DNA from: Pedobacter polaris | GTDB lineage: Bacteria; Bacteroidota; Bacteroidia; Sphingobacteriales; Sphingobacteriaceae | Reading direction: 5' to 3' | NCBI RefSeq assembly: GCF_005116505.1 | Contig: NZ_SWBR01000003.1 | Coordinates: forward strand, 496,001-560,000 | DNA: 64,000 nucleotides | In this document: positions 50,015-58,627 of the stretch, one piece after another | Position numbering within the stretch: position 1 is the first letter of the stretch | Layout: each line of letters opens with the position of its first letter | Notes under the pieces: model-generated | Seen by the model: only the letters and a program-made list of their open reading frames with translations | Databases searched by the model: none | What the model was told of the DNA's origin: nothing | Made by a program: the position numbers and the translations under genes

Positions 50015-50770
50015 TTAAATCCTAACAGGAATTCCGTTTCTTCTCAATTCTTGTTTTAAATCTGGTATTAAGATCTCGCCGTAATGAAATACAGATGCAG
50101 CTAATGCAGCATCAACACGAGCTTTTTGAAAAACTTCTGTAAAATGTTCAGTTTTCCCGGCTCCGCCAGATGCGATGATTGGAATGTTAATCATCTTATT
50201 TATTTTGCCTAACAAATTACAGTCAAACCCAGCTTTAGTGCCATCATGATCCATAGAGGTTAACAAAATTTCTCCAGCACCTAAATCTTCTGCTCTTTTA
50301 ATCCAAGCTTCGGTTTCTAATTCGGTAATTAATCTTCCTCCATTTAAGTGGACTATATTTTTACCATCAATATGTTTAGTGTCTACCGCTAAAACCACAA
50401 ATTGAACTCCAAAATTTTTGGCTAGATCTTCAATTAATTTGGGGTTTTTAACCGCTGCGGAGTTGATGCTTATTTTATCTGCACCAGCATTTAATAGTGC
50501 TTCAGCATCAGCAATTTCGCTAATTCCACCACCAATAGTAAAAGGTATATTCAGTTGTCTAGCAACAGATTTTACCATTTCAATCATCGTTTTACGACGT
50601 TCATGGGTAGCAGTGATGTCTAAAAACACTAGTTCATCTGCACCTTGTTGGGCGTATTGCGCAGCCAATTCAACTGGATCGCCAGCGTCACGTAAATCAA
50701 CAAAGTTGATACCTTTTACAGTGCGACCATCTTTAACATCAAGACAAGGGATTATTCTTTTACTCAGCAT
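50015..50770 (-). CDS. hisF: Imidazole glycerol phosphate synthase cyclase subunit HisF
   Basis: 251 residues, (beta-alpha)8 barrel. [35 protein letters not shown] with the catalytic Asp in [63 protein letters not shown] with the second catalytic Asp; and [13 protein letters not shown]. HisF uses ammonia from HisH to form IGP and AICAR. The hisA-hisF gap carries an intercistronic hairpin. Confidence 0.97.
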   Translation of the reverse strand: MLSKRIIPCLDVKDGRTVKGINFVDLRDAGDPVELAAQYAQQGADELVFLDITATHERRKTMIEMVKSVARQLNIPFTIGGGISEIADAEALLNAGADKISINSAAVKNPKLIEDLAKNFGVQFVVLAVDTKHIDGKNIVHLNGGRLITELETEAWIKRAEDLGAGEILLTSMDHDGTKAGFDCNLLGKINKMINIPIIASGGAGKTEHFTEVFQKARVDAALAASVFHYGEILIPDLKQELRRNGIPVRI

Positions 50771-50779
50771 ATTTTTGCG

Positions 50780-50841
50780 TTTGTCATGCTGAGTTTACGA
50801 AGCATCTCATTTAGAGATTCTTCCTTCGTCAGAATGACAAA
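50780..50841. repeat. Intercistronic inverted repeat between hisA and hisF
   Basis: TTTGTCATGCTGAG (50780-50793) is mirrored by TCAGAATGACAAA (50829-50841), with GAAG..CTTC and ATCTC..GAGAT pairs inside. It is a long imperfect hairpin of the GTCAT..ATGAC family inside the his operon. Confidence 0.8.
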
Positions 50842-50853
50842 ATGTTTATGGGT

Positions 50854-51603
50854 TTAAATCGAACTCAACGCCTTCAAGTTCCATTCCTTAATTTCTTCAA
50901 TAGAAATTCGGTTTTCATAAATTGCTTTACCTACTACCACACTTCTAATGTCGTATTTGGCCAATTCGTAAATGTCTTCCATAGAGCTTACTCCGCCAGA
51001 TGCGATTAGCTTGATAAATGGCGAATGGTCTAATAGTTTCTTATATAAATCTACAGCAGCACCACCTAATTTCCCGTCTTTATTAATGTCTGTACACAAA
51101 AAGCGGAAAAAACCTAAAGCAAGGCATTTATCAACATAGTCCATTAACTTAATTGGAGAACTTTCCATCCAACCTGAATATTTAATTACCTCGTCTAAAA
51201 CATCAATTGCAATTACAATTCTGTTTGCATAGCCATCTTTTTTAACAAATGCTTTGCTTAGTTCTGGTAAAAAATCAGGATTGCTTATAGCCTGTGTGCC
51301 TACTATTACCCGATGAATGCCTGAATCAAGAAGGTTGTTTACTTGGTCAATAGTTCTTATCCCACCACCATATTGAACCCGCATATCGGTTTTTTTAATA
51401 ATGTCAAATAAGGTTTTTTGATTAGTAAAATCACCTTTGGCGCCATTTAAATCTATAATATGTATAAAATCGGTTCCATTAGAACGGTAACGTTCGATCA
51501 TTTCTTCAATTGAAACATCATATTCTGTTTTCTGGTTATAGTCGCCTTCACGTAAGCGGACAACTTTGCCATCTAAAATATCTATTGCTGGTATAATGTA
51601 CAT
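50854..51603 (-). CDS. hisA: ProFAR isomerase HisA
   Basis: 249 residues, barrel enzyme of step 4. MYIIPAIDILDGKVVRLREGDYNQKTEYD has the catalytic Asp in AIDILDGKVVRL; RVQYGGGIRTIDQVN, HRVIVGTQAISNP, FLCTDINKDGKLGG with the second Asp, and LIASGGVSSMEDI all match. It starts one base from the hisH stop, so it is translationally coupled to hisH. Confidence 0.96.
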   Translation of the reverse strand: MYIIPAIDILDGKVVRLREGDYNQKTEYDVSIEEMIERYRSNGTDFIHIIDLNGAKGDFTNQKTLFDIIKKTDMRVQYGGGIRTIDQVNNLLDSGIHRVIVGTQAISNPDFLPELSKAFVKKDGYANRIVIAIDVLDEVIKYSGWMESSPIKLMDYVDKCLALGFFRFLCTDINKDGKLGGAAVDLYKKLLDHSPFIKLIASGGVSSMEDIYELAKYDIRSVVVGKAIYENRISIEEIKEWNLKALSSI

Positions 51604-51604
51604 T

Positions 51605-52198
51605 TTATAAACTAAGGTTTGAGAAGTTTTTCAATAAGCGTTCTCCTGCTTCACCTGATTTTTCTGGGTGAAATTGAACGCCATAAAAGTTATCTTTTTG
51701 TATAGCTGCCGAAAATTTGTTTCCATAATTAACAGATGCGATATCAAATGTAGGGTTATATTCTATAAAATAAGAATGCACAAAATAGAACTGTGTATCG
51801 AATGGAACAGTTTGAAATAAAGGATTGTTTTTAAAATCAACATTATTCCATCCCATATGGGGGATTTTAATGCCTAAATCTTTGTTAAAAAGTTTTGTGT
51901 TTAAAGGAATGATATTCAAAAGATTAGCATCTCCTTCTTCAGAATGTTTGGTGATAAGTTGCATACCCACACAGATTCCAAGTACTGGTTTTTTTAATGC
52001 TTTAATAGCATCCACTAAACCAGTTTGCTCTAGTTTTTTCATTGCTGCACCTGCATGACCAACCCCTGGAATAATGATATGACTGTATTTTTCTAAATCA
52101 GCCTCTGTATTTACCATTCCGTAAGCAATGTTTTGCCTTTCTAAAGCTGCGGTTAAGGAAAAAATGTTTCCCGCTCCATAGTTAACTATTCCAATCAT
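51605..52198 (-). CDS. hisH: Imidazole glycerol phosphate synthase glutaminase subunit HisH
   Basis: 197 residues. Class I glutaminase: IGIVNYGAGNIFSL N-terminus, HIIIPGVGHAGAAM, the nucleophile elbow PVLGICVGMQLI with the catalytic Cys, and the His-x-Glu pair in YGVQFHPEKSGEAGERLL. Supplies ammonia to HisF. Its start is 81 bases from the hisB stop, a gap filled by a hairpin. Confidence 0.96.
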   Translation of the reverse strand: MIGIVNYGAGNIFSLTAALERQNIAYGMVNTEADLEKYSHIIIPGVGHAGAAMKKLEQTGLVDAIKALKKPVLGICVGMQLITKHSEEGDANLLNIIPLNTKLFNKDLGIKIPHMGWNNVDFKNNPLFQTVPFDTQFYFVHSYFIEYNPTFDIASVNYGNKFSAAIQKDNFYGVQFHPEKSGEAGERLLKNFSNLSL

Positions 52199-52214
52199 TT
52201 ATTTTAGATTAAAG

Positions 52215-52276
52215 AATAATGAACAAGGATAAAAGATATTGAGCTAATCTTTGCTCTTTAATCCTTGTTCATTACT
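52215..52276. repeat. Intercistronic hairpin between hisB and hisH
   Basis: AATGAACAAGGAT (52218-52230) is the reverse complement of ATCCTTGTTCATT (52261-52273), with AAAGA..TCTTT inside. A long perfect arm pair fills the spacer between two genes of one operon. Confidence 0.85.
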
Positions 52277-52279
52277 CAT

Positions 52280-53413
52280 TTACAACACCCCTTTAGTACT
52301 CGGTAAAACCATCTTCTCTGCATCTCTTTTCACTGCCATTTTAATTGCTTTTGCAAAAGCTTTAAAGATAGCTTCAATTTTGTGGTGCTCGTTTTCACCC
52401 TCTGCTTTTATATTTAAGTTGCATTTAGCAGCATCACTGAAAGATTTAAAGAAGTGGAAGAACATTTCGGTAGGTACATCACCAACTTTTTCACGTTTAA
52501 ATTCCGCATCCCATACTATCCAGTTTCTACCACCAAAATCAATTGCTACTTGTGCTAAGCAATCATCCATTGGTAAACAAAAACCATACCTTTCTATACC
52601 TAATTTATTGCCTAAAGCTTGTGCAAATGCCTCTCCCAATGCAATTCCAGTATCTTCAATGGTATGGTGCTCATCTATATGTAAATCGCCATTTGCAATT
52701 ACCTCTAAATTCATACTACCATGTCTGGCAATTTGGTCTAACATATGGTCGAAGAAGTTTAAACCAGTTTTAATAGTCGCTTTTCCTGTTCCATCTAAAT
52801 CTAAACCAATTGTAATATCTGTTTCATTTGTTTTACGAACGTGATGAACTTTTCTAGCACCTGCTCTTAAAAAGGTATAAATGTCTTCCCATTTCTGAGT
52901 TTCTAAAGCTATTACGTCAGATAGCGTTTCGTATTTATCCAATGCTTCTGTAGAACCTAAAGCATCATTCTGACGTAAGAAAATAGCTTTTGCACCTAAG
53001 TTTTTTGCTAAAATAACATCGTTTAAACGGTCGCCAATTACAAATGAGTTTTTCAAATCATAACCTTCACCAAAATAATGCGTTAATAAGCCGGTTTGAG
53101 GTTTACGTGTTGGGGCATTGTCTTTGGCAAAAGTTCTATCAATCACAATCTCACTAAAAACCACACCTTCACCAGCAAAAGTATCTAGCATAAAATTGTG
53201 TATGGGCCAAAAGTTCTCTTCAGGGTTTGAAGGAGTTCCCAATCCATCTTGATTGGTTACCATTACCAATTCAAAATCCAACTCTGTTGCAATTTTAGAA
53301 AGATAATATAATGACCTTGGGTAAAATTTCAGTTTTGCAAAACTGTCTACTTGTTCATCATCTGGTTCGATGTTTAATGTGCCATCACGGTCTATAAACA
53401 ATACTTTTTTCAT
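52280..53413 (-). CDS. hisB: Bifunctional histidinol-phosphatase / IGP dehydratase HisB
   Basis: 377 residues, steps 6 and 8. N-terminal HAD phosphatase (about 1-165): [10 protein letters not shown] with Asp8 and Asp10, [11 protein letters not shown], and [11 protein letters not shown]-terminal dehydratase (about 185-375): [52 protein letters not shown] with the metal His pairs, and [20 protein letters not shown]. The gene starts in a TAATG overlap with the hisC stop. Confidence 0.96.
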   Translation of the reverse strand: MKKVLFIDRDGTLNIEPDDEQVDSFAKLKFYPRSLYYLSKIATELDFELVMVTNQDGLGTPSNPEENFWPIHNFMLDTFAGEGVVFSEIVIDRTFAKDNAPTRKPQTGLLTHYFGEGYDLKNSFVIGDRLNDVILAKNLGAKAIFLRQNDALGSTEALDKYETLSDVIALETQKWEDIYTFLRAGARKVHHVRKTNETDITIGLDLDGTGKATIKTGLNFFDHMLDQIARHGSMNLEVIANGDLHIDEHHTIEDTGIALGEAFAQALGNKLGIERYGFCLPMDDCLAQVAIDFGGRNWIVWDAEFKREKVGDVPTEMFFHFFKSFSDAAKCNLNIKAEGENEHHKIEAIFKAFAKAIKMAVKRDAEKMVLPSTKGVL

Positions 53414-54453
53414 TATATCTTTCCTAAAATGCTAATTAACTGATTATTTTCTTCAACAGTACCCACTGTAATTCTTAAACAACCTTCGCAAAGCGATACT
53501 TTTGAACGGTCGCGAACAATTATGCCTTTATCTACCAATAGATTGTAAGTTCCTAAGGCGTCGTTTACTTCTGCTAAGATAAAGTTAGCGTCTGATGGAT
53601 AAACTTTTTTAACTAACGGAATTTTAGCCAGTTCCGTACTTAACCTGTCTCTTTCTGAAACAGTGATTTTAATCCATTCATTTACCTGTTGGATGTTTTC
53701 TAAAGCCGCTAAAGCCAAATCTTGTGTTGCCTGATTGATGTTATAAGGTGGTTTAACTTTATTCAGAATATCTATCACAGGTGTTGATGAAAAAGCCATT
53801 CCCAATCGCAACGCCGCTAAACCCCAAGCTTTAGAAAATGTTTGAAGGATAACCAAATTCGAATACTCAGTTAATTCTTGAATAAAAGTCTTCTGTTTAG
53901 CAAAATTGATATAAGCTTCGTCAATTACTACTAGACCTTTAAAATTGGCTAAAATTGTTTCTATATCCGTTCTGTTGATAGAGTTGCCGGTGGGATTGTT
54001 TGGCGAACAAATAAAAATCAACTTAGTGTTTGCATCAATTGCTTCAGCAATTTTTTCTAAATCTAACTGGAAGTTAGGCAATAAGTTAACCTTTCTAATC
54101 TCAATATCATTGATGTTTGCTGATACTTCATACATTCCATAAGTAGGAGGAAGAATGATTACGTTGTCTTTCCCAGGGTTGCAAAATGCTCTAAATAATA
54201 AGTCAATTGCCTCATCGCTACCATTTCCTAAAAATGTGTTTTCTATCGGAACACCTTTTATTTTGCTAATTGCATCCTTCAGGTCTAACTGTAAAGGATC
54301 TGGGTAACGGTTGTAGTTTGCTGGTAATGGTGAACCATAACTATTTTCATTTGCATCTAAAAAGACACTTGCTTTCCCTTTAAACTCATCTCTAGCGGTA
54401 GAGTATGGCTTAAGTGTTTTTATATTTTCTCTTTGTAATTCTTTAATATCCAT
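53413..54453 (-). CDS. hisC: Histidinol-phosphate aminotransferase HisC
   Basis: 346 residues, fold-type I PLP enzyme of step 7. ENSYGSPLP near the N-terminus, [31 protein letters not shown] and the PLP Lys in [16 protein letters not shown], then RDRSKV with the phosphate-binding Arg. Ends overlapping hisB by one base. Confidence 0.95.
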   Translation of the reverse strand: MDIKELQRENIKTLKPYSTARDEFKGKASVFLDANENSYGSPLPANYNRYPDPLQLDLKDAISKIKGVPIENTFLGNGSDEAIDLLFRAFCNPGKDNVIILPPTYGMYEVSANINDIEIRKVNLLPNFQLDLEKIAEAIDANTKLIFICSPNNPTGNSINRTDIETILANFKGLVVIDEAYINFAKQKTFIQELTEYSNLVILQTFSKAWGLAALRLGMAFSSTPVIDILNKVKPPYNINQATQDLALAALENIQQVNEWIKITVSERDRLSTELAKIPLVKKVYPSDANFILAEVNDALGTYNLLVDKGIIVRDRSKVSLCEGCLRITVGTVEENNQLISILGKI

Positions 54454-54471
54454 TTTTTGTCAGCTTACCAT

Positions 54472-54527
54472 ATAGGCACAGAGGTGACATAGACTTTTAT
54501 TTAAGCTATGTTTTCTATGTTTCTATG
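54472..54527. repeat. TATAGGCACA / ACATAG phrase repeat between hisC and hisD
   Basis: The spacer carries TATAGGCACA, GACATAGA, CTATGTTTTC and TCTATGTG, a set of ACATAG words in both orientations, so it can fold as an imperfect hairpin. The same words form a perfect hairpin at 60167-60213. Confidence 0.6.
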
Positions 54528-54535
54528 TGTTTATT

Positions 54536-55819
54536 TTAACATTCTTTAAGTCTTATTGTTATTGCATTCTTATGTGCCTGCAGTCCTTCGGCTTCCGCTA
54601 AAACTTCCACAGTATGACCTATATTTTGTAAACCCTTAGCTGTAAGATGCTGAAAAGTGATTTTCTTTAGGAAAGTATCTACTGAAACTCCTGAAAATGC
54701 TCTTGCAAAACCGCTTGTAGGCAAAGTGTGGTTCGTGCCTGATGCATAATCTCCTGCGCTTTCCGGTGTTAGGTTGCCCAAGAATACAGAGCCCGCATTG
54801 ATAATTGATGGGATAAGAGTTTCAAAATTTGCTGTTGCTAAAATTAAATGCTCTGGAGCATAGGCATTACTAAAGTCCATGGCCTCATTTAGATTTTCTG
54901 CATAAATGATGTAAGAATTCTCAATTGCCTTGGCTGCAATATCTTTTCTCGGTAAATCAATTAACTGTTTTTCAATAGCTAAAATTACATCATCTATCAT
55001 CTGTTTTGAAGTAGCAACTAATATCGCTTGACTATCAATTCCGTGTTCGGCCTGTGCTAGTAAATCTGCTGCAACAAATGATGGGTTAGCAGTTTCATCT
55101 GCAATCACTAAAACCTCAGATGGGCCGGCAGGCATATCAATTGCAACTGTGTTTTGTACTAACTTTTTTGCCTCAGTTACGTAGCGATTTCCAGGGCCAA
55201 AAATCTTATGAACTTTAGGAATTGTTTCAGTTCCAAAAGCCATTGCTCCTACAGCTTGCGCACCACCAACTAAGTAAACTTTTTCCATGTTTAACAAGGT
55301 TGAAACGTAGGCAATGTAGGTGTTGATTTTACCATCACTTTGTGGAGGAGAACACACTACAATTTCTTTGCAGCCAGCAATTTTTGCAGGTATGCCAAGC
55401 ATCAAAAAAGTACTCGGTAAAACAGCTGTTCCACCTGGAATATACAAGCCAACTTTTTCAACTGCTCTAGCTTCTCGCCAGCAAGTTACGCCTGGCATTG
55501 TTTCAATTTTAGCTTCAGTTTTGAGTTGGGCCTCGTGAAATTTATAGATGTTTTGGTAGGCAACATCAATGGCACTTTTTACTGCCGATGGAATTTGTTT
55601 AGCTAACGTTGCTAACTCTTCTTTACCAATAAATAATGAAGATAACTTAACTTTATCAAATTGTTCAGCGTAGGAGAGGAGTGCTACATCGCCATCAGTT
55701 TTTACTGAATTTACGATGTTTTCTACCCTAGAAAAGATTAAATTATCATCTTCTGCTTTACGAGAACACAATTCTTCAATTTTTTGTTCAGTTAAATCTT
55801 TATAATTATAGAGTTTCAA
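54536..55819 (-). CDS. hisD: Histidinol dehydrogenase HisD
   Basis: 427 residues, last steps (9 and 10): histidinol to histidine by NAD. VGLYIPGGTAVLPSTFLMLGIPAKIAGCKEIVVCSPP, VYLVGGAQAVGAMAFGTETIPKVHKIFGPGNRYV (the PGNRYV and VGGAQAV stretches are signature), ADLLAQAEHGIDSQAILV with the zinc-binding Gln and His, and YAPEHLIL. Starts 68 bases after the hisG stop in the minus direction. Confidence 0.96.
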   Translation of the reverse strand: MKLYNYKDLTEQKIEELCSRKAEDDNLIFSRVENIVNSVKTDGDVALLSYAEQFDKVKLSSLFIGKEELATLAKQIPSAVKSAIDVAYQNIYKFHEAQLKTEAKIETMPGVTCWREARAVEKVGLYIPGGTAVLPSTFLMLGIPAKIAGCKEIVVCSPPQSDGKINTYIAYVSTLLNMEKVYLVGGAQAVGAMAFGTETIPKVHKIFGPGNRYVTEAKKLVQNTVAIDMPAGPSEVLVIADETANPSFVAADLLAQAEHGIDSQAILVATSKQMIDDVILAIEKQLIDLPRKDIAAKAIENSYIIYAENLNEAMDFSNAYAPEHLILATANFETLIPSIINAGSVFLGNLTPESAGDYASGTNHTLPTSGFARAFSGVSVDTFLKKITFQHLTAKGLQNIGHTVEVLAEAEGLQAHKNAITIRLKEC

Positions 55820-55887
55820 TATGTTATGTTTTTAATTTAACTATTAGTTAATATAAAATATAGCGTTTAAATCTATTTTTGATTATT

Positions 55888-56739
55888 TTAAGTAATGATT
55901 TTTTCAATTGGCATCACTACAATTCCTTCAGCCCCTGCTAATTTTAGGCCGTTGATTTTTTCCCAAAAATCTTCTTCCGCAATTACCGAATGTACGGCAA
56001 CCCAACCTTCTTCGAACAACGGAACTACAGTAGGACTTTTTACACCAGGTAATAAATCTACCACAGCTTGTAGATTTTCTTTTGCCACATTTAGCACTAC
56101 ATATTTTGTGGCTTTTGCTCTCAGTACAGATTGAATTCTTTGCAGCAATTCTAGTACTTCAGGATTCAATTCCATACCCTTGCTAGCAATTAACATGGCT
56201 TGAGAATCCATTACATTTTTGAATGCTTTAAGGCCATTACTTTTTAAAGTTCCGCCTGTAGAAACGATATCGAAAATGGCATCACTTAAGCCTAAACCTG
56301 GACCAATTTCTACAGATCCAGAGATGTTTCTAATCTGTGCATCGACATTGTTTTCTGAAAGATATTTTTGTAAAATAACTGGATAAGAAGTAGCGATTGC
56401 TTTACCGTTTAATTGCGAAAGTTCGGTAATATTACTAGTGCTTTGAACGGCAATTTTTAAGGTGCATTTGCCAAAACCTAAGGGCTGTAAATAAGATACA
56501 TCAGCACCCGCTTCGATGATTACATTTTCGCCAACAATACCCAAATCGGCAATGCCATCTTGAACATATTCTGGAATATCATCATCTCTTAAAAAAAGAA
56601 TTTCTAGAGGGAAATTAGCAACTGTTGCTATTAATGAACTTTTGTAGTTTTCGAAAGAAAGACCACAATTTTTAAGAATTTCTACTGATTTTTCGTTTAA
56701 CCTACCCGATTTTTGGATAGCGATTTTAAGTGTTTTCAC
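55888..56739 (-). CDS. hisG: ATP phosphoribosyltransferase HisG (long form)
   Basis: 283 residues, the first and committed step. Catalytic domain: LKIAIQKSGRLNEKSVEIL, DDIPEYVQDGIADLGIVGENV, and SVEIGPGLGLSDAIFDIVSTGGTLKSNGLK (PRPP-binding loop ends with DIVSTGGTL). The C-terminal 75 residues are the extra ACT-like domain of HisG-long (LLQRIQSVLRAKATKYVVLN ... LLPGVKSPTVVPLFEEGWVAVHSVI) that binds histidine for feedback inhibition. First structural gene of the operon, behind the leader peptide and attenuator. Confidence 0.96.
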   Translation of the reverse strand: MKTLKIAIQKSGRLNEKSVEILKNCGLSFENYKSSLIATVANFPLEILFLRDDDIPEYVQDGIADLGIVGENVIIEAGADVSYLQPLGFGKCTLKIAVQSTSNITELSQLNGKAIATSYPVILQKYLSENNVDAQIRNISGSVEIGPGLGLSDAIFDIVSTGGTLKSNGLKAFKNVMDSQAMLIASKGMELNPEVLELLQRIQSVLRAKATKYVVLNVAKENLQAVVDLLPGVKSPTVVPLFEEGWVAVHSVIAEEDFWEKINGLKLAGAEGIVVMPIEKIIT

Positions 56740-56778
56740 TTGTTATAAAATTAGGAATAAGAAATATTGAATCTGTTT

Positions 56779-56801
56779 AAAAACCGTTTTGCGTACAAAA
56801 C
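56779..56801 (-). terminator. Attenuator terminator of the his leader
   Basis: On the minus strand GTTTTG (56796-56801) pairs with CAAAAC (56786-56791) over a 4-base loop, followed by GG and five T (56779-56783). It lies after the leader peptide stop and 40 bases before hisG. The stem is short and A/T-rich, so its strength is uncertain. Confidence 0.55.
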
Positions 56802-56807
56802 ATACTA

Positions 56808-56867
56808 CTATCTATCGCCACAATGGCGATGATGTAAATGTACGTGATGGTTTAAAACTTGGATCAT
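56808..56867 (-). CDS. hisL: his operon leader peptide (19 aa, six His)
   Basis: The minus-strand ORF reads MIQVLNHHVHLHHRHCGDR and ends in TAG; His are residues 7, 8, 10, 12, 13 and 15. It starts about 35 bases after the predicted transcription start, just ahead of hisG. Histidine codons in a short ORF before hisG are the standard sign of ribosome-controlled attenuation: low His-tRNA would stall a ribosome here and change the RNA fold. Two alternative foldings can be drawn: CGCCA/TGGCG (56814-56830) and CGTACA (56839-56844) with TGTACG (56792-56797). Gene name by analogy with hisL. Confidence 0.85.
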   Translation of the reverse strand: MIQVLNHHVHLHHRHCGDR

Positions 56868-56908
56868 TATATTGCTTGTCTTTCCGTAATTTTATTGAGA
56901 AGATAATG

Positions 56909-56938
56909 CAAATATAGCTTTGTAAATTTAAAATCAAA
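56909..56938 (-). promoter_or_regulatory. his operon promoter
   Basis: Minus strand TTTG (56935-56938), 18 bases, TATATTTG (56909-56916). This is a full match to the Bacteroidota TTTG-N17-23-TAnnTTTG promoter. The predicted start of transcription is near 56903, about 36 bases ahead of the leader peptide. Confidence 0.85.
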
Positions 56939-57010
56939 AGAATATGGCATTTAATTTGAAGTATATTCATAGTTAATCATAAGATTAGCTTACAAAATAT
57001 CAATACTAAA

Positions 57011-58591
57011 TTGAAGAAAACGTTCCTTTTTGCCCTGCTATGTTTGTTTCTAAGTTCTTGTGGATGGTTTAAAGCTAAGCCAGAAATAGCTATCCTATTG
57101 ACAAAGCATTTCGATAATAAGCTATATAATAAATTCGATACCGCATTTTACAATCCCATTTTCAGTAAAAAGTTGGACGAATTGGGTAGTTCGCTATCCA
57201 ATCCGAAAACTACAAAGGCATTTTATTTAGCCCATCAAAATAATCCATTGCTAATTACTAAGTTTTATACCAATGGTGGATTGGATACTTTAAAAAACTA
57301 CATTGAAAGAAGTAAAGCTGATGGCTTTAAGCCCGAAACATTTAAGATTAATGAATTGAAGGAGCTTTTAGCAGTTTTAGATGCGAACAAGTTTAAAAAC
57401 ATTGATGAGGTTTATCCATTAATTGCTGAATTAGAAATTAAAACGGCAGATGCATTGTTAAGATATGTTAGTTTCATTAAATACGGTAGTATCAACCCGC
57501 GTAAAATATACAATCGATATTATATCCATGTGCTTCGTCCTGATAGTTTAAGAATGGATTCACTTTTAAATACTTCAGATATCGTGTCTTCTTTGAAAAA
57601 TGCCCAACCCACAGCTAAAAGTTACGTAGATCTGAAAGCGATGTTGGCCTTTTATAGAGATAGTATTAAAAATGAAAATGATCAAGCGATTCAAATCATC
57701 AAACTTAATATGGAGCGTTTACGTTGGAAACTGCCAATAAAAACTGATGAAGCTGTTATGGTTAATATTCCAGATTTCTCACTAACCTGGTTTAATAAAG
57801 AAGATACACTAGCGCATATGAATGTTTGTGTTGGTGGAAAGAGGGAGTCGACATATCGAGAGAGAATGAAGCTTTTCTTAAAAACTGGAAATTTAGATGA
57901 CAAGCCAAAAAATCACGAGACCCCTCAATTGGTGAGTGTTTTTAATTCAATACAAGTAAATCCAATATGGAATATTCCGGTAAGTATTGCACAAAGTGAA
58001 ATTTATTGGATGGCCAGAAAAGATCCTTACTACTTGTCGAATAGTAATATTAAAGTTTATTACAGGGGCAAGCAAATTTATGAACCAGATACTATACGAT
58101 GGAGTAGGTATTCGAGAGACAAATTACCGTTTACATTTAAGCAAGGCTCTGGAGAAGGAAATGCTTTAGGTAAATTCAAGTTTATATTTGATAATAGTTC
58201 TAGTATTTATTTACATGATACAAATAACAAGTATGGATTTAAATTGGCTAATAGAGCAATAAGCCATGGCTGTGTACGTATTCAAGATCCATTAAAGTTT
58301 GCAAGGTTAATGGTTAAAGACAAATACCAGTATGATCAATTGCGTATGGAGGTTAATTTGCCACCAGTTGATACGAATAAAAACAAGCAATACCAAAAAA
58401 TATTGGCTAGAAGATCAGATCCCAATAAGGCTTTTCAATTGAAACCTTCTTGGTTTTCGACCAGGAAAAATGTGGCGGTTGTAATTGGCTACTATACAGC
58501 TTGGGCAGAAAATGGAAAAGTACAATTTAGGCCTGATGTTTATGAGTATGATGCAATTCTTTGGGATGCCATCAAAAAATATATGCAATAA
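57011..58591 (+). CDS. L,D-transpeptidase, YcbB-like lipoprotein (LDT 1)
   Basis: 526 residues. Lipoprotein signal (LFALLCLFLSSC, lipobox Cys17). The N-terminal scaffold domain (about 30-245) with SRADGFKPETF-type SKADGFKPETFKINELKELL resembles the YcbB (LdtD) scaffold; the catalytic YkuD domain (about 255-450) ends with YLHDTNNKYGFKLANRAISHGCVRI, catalytic Cys421. LDTs form 3-3 crosslinks in peptidoglycan or attach proteins to it. The start is TTG at 57011. Paired with LDT 2, 36 bases downstream. Confidence 0.88.
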   Translation: MKKTFLFALLCLFLSSCGWFKAKPEIAILLTKHFDNKLYNKFDTAFYNPIFSKKLDELGSSLSNPKTTKAFYLAHQNNPLLITKFYTNGGLDTLKNYIERSKADGFKPETFKINELKELLAVLDANKFKNIDEVYPLIAELEIKTADALLRYVSFIKYGSINPRKIYNRYYIHVLRPDSLRMDSLLNTSDIVSSLKNAQPTAKSYVDLKAMLAFYRDSIKNENDQAIQIIKLNMERLRWKLPIKTDEAVMVNIPDFSLTWFNKEDTLAHMNVCVGGKRESTYRERMKLFLKTGNLDDKPKNHETPQLVSVFNSIQVNPIWNIPVSIAQSEIYWMARKDPYYLSNSNIKVYYRGKQIYEPDTIRWSRYSRDKLPFTFKQGSGEGNALGKFKFIFDNSSSIYLHDTNNKYGFKLANRAISHGCVRIQDPLKFARLMVKDKYQYDQLRMEVNLPPVDTNKNKQYQKILARRSDPNKAFQLKPSWFSTRKNVAVVIGYYTAWAENGKVQFRPDVYEYDAILWDAIKKYMQ

Positions 58592-58605
58592 TTCAAACAA
58601 AAAAG

Positions 58606-58624
58606 GACTTAATTTGATTAAGTC
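58606..58624 (+). repeat. Hairpin between the tandem L,D-transpeptidase genes
   Basis: GACTTAAT (58606-58613) and ATTAAGTC (58617-58624) are perfect 8-base arms with a 3-base loop, directly before the ATG of the second gene. It may act as a partial terminator or translational switch. Confidence 0.6.
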
Positions 58625-58627
58625 TAT

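Noticed and set aside
50418..50792. 124-codon plus-strand ORF across hisF
   Set aside because: Antisense shadow of hisF; it has no initiation context and its composition mirrors the hisF codons.
52251..52844. 197-codon plus-strand ORF across hisB
   Set aside because: Antisense shadow of hisB; it is rich in Ser and Ala from complement codons, and no protein family fits.
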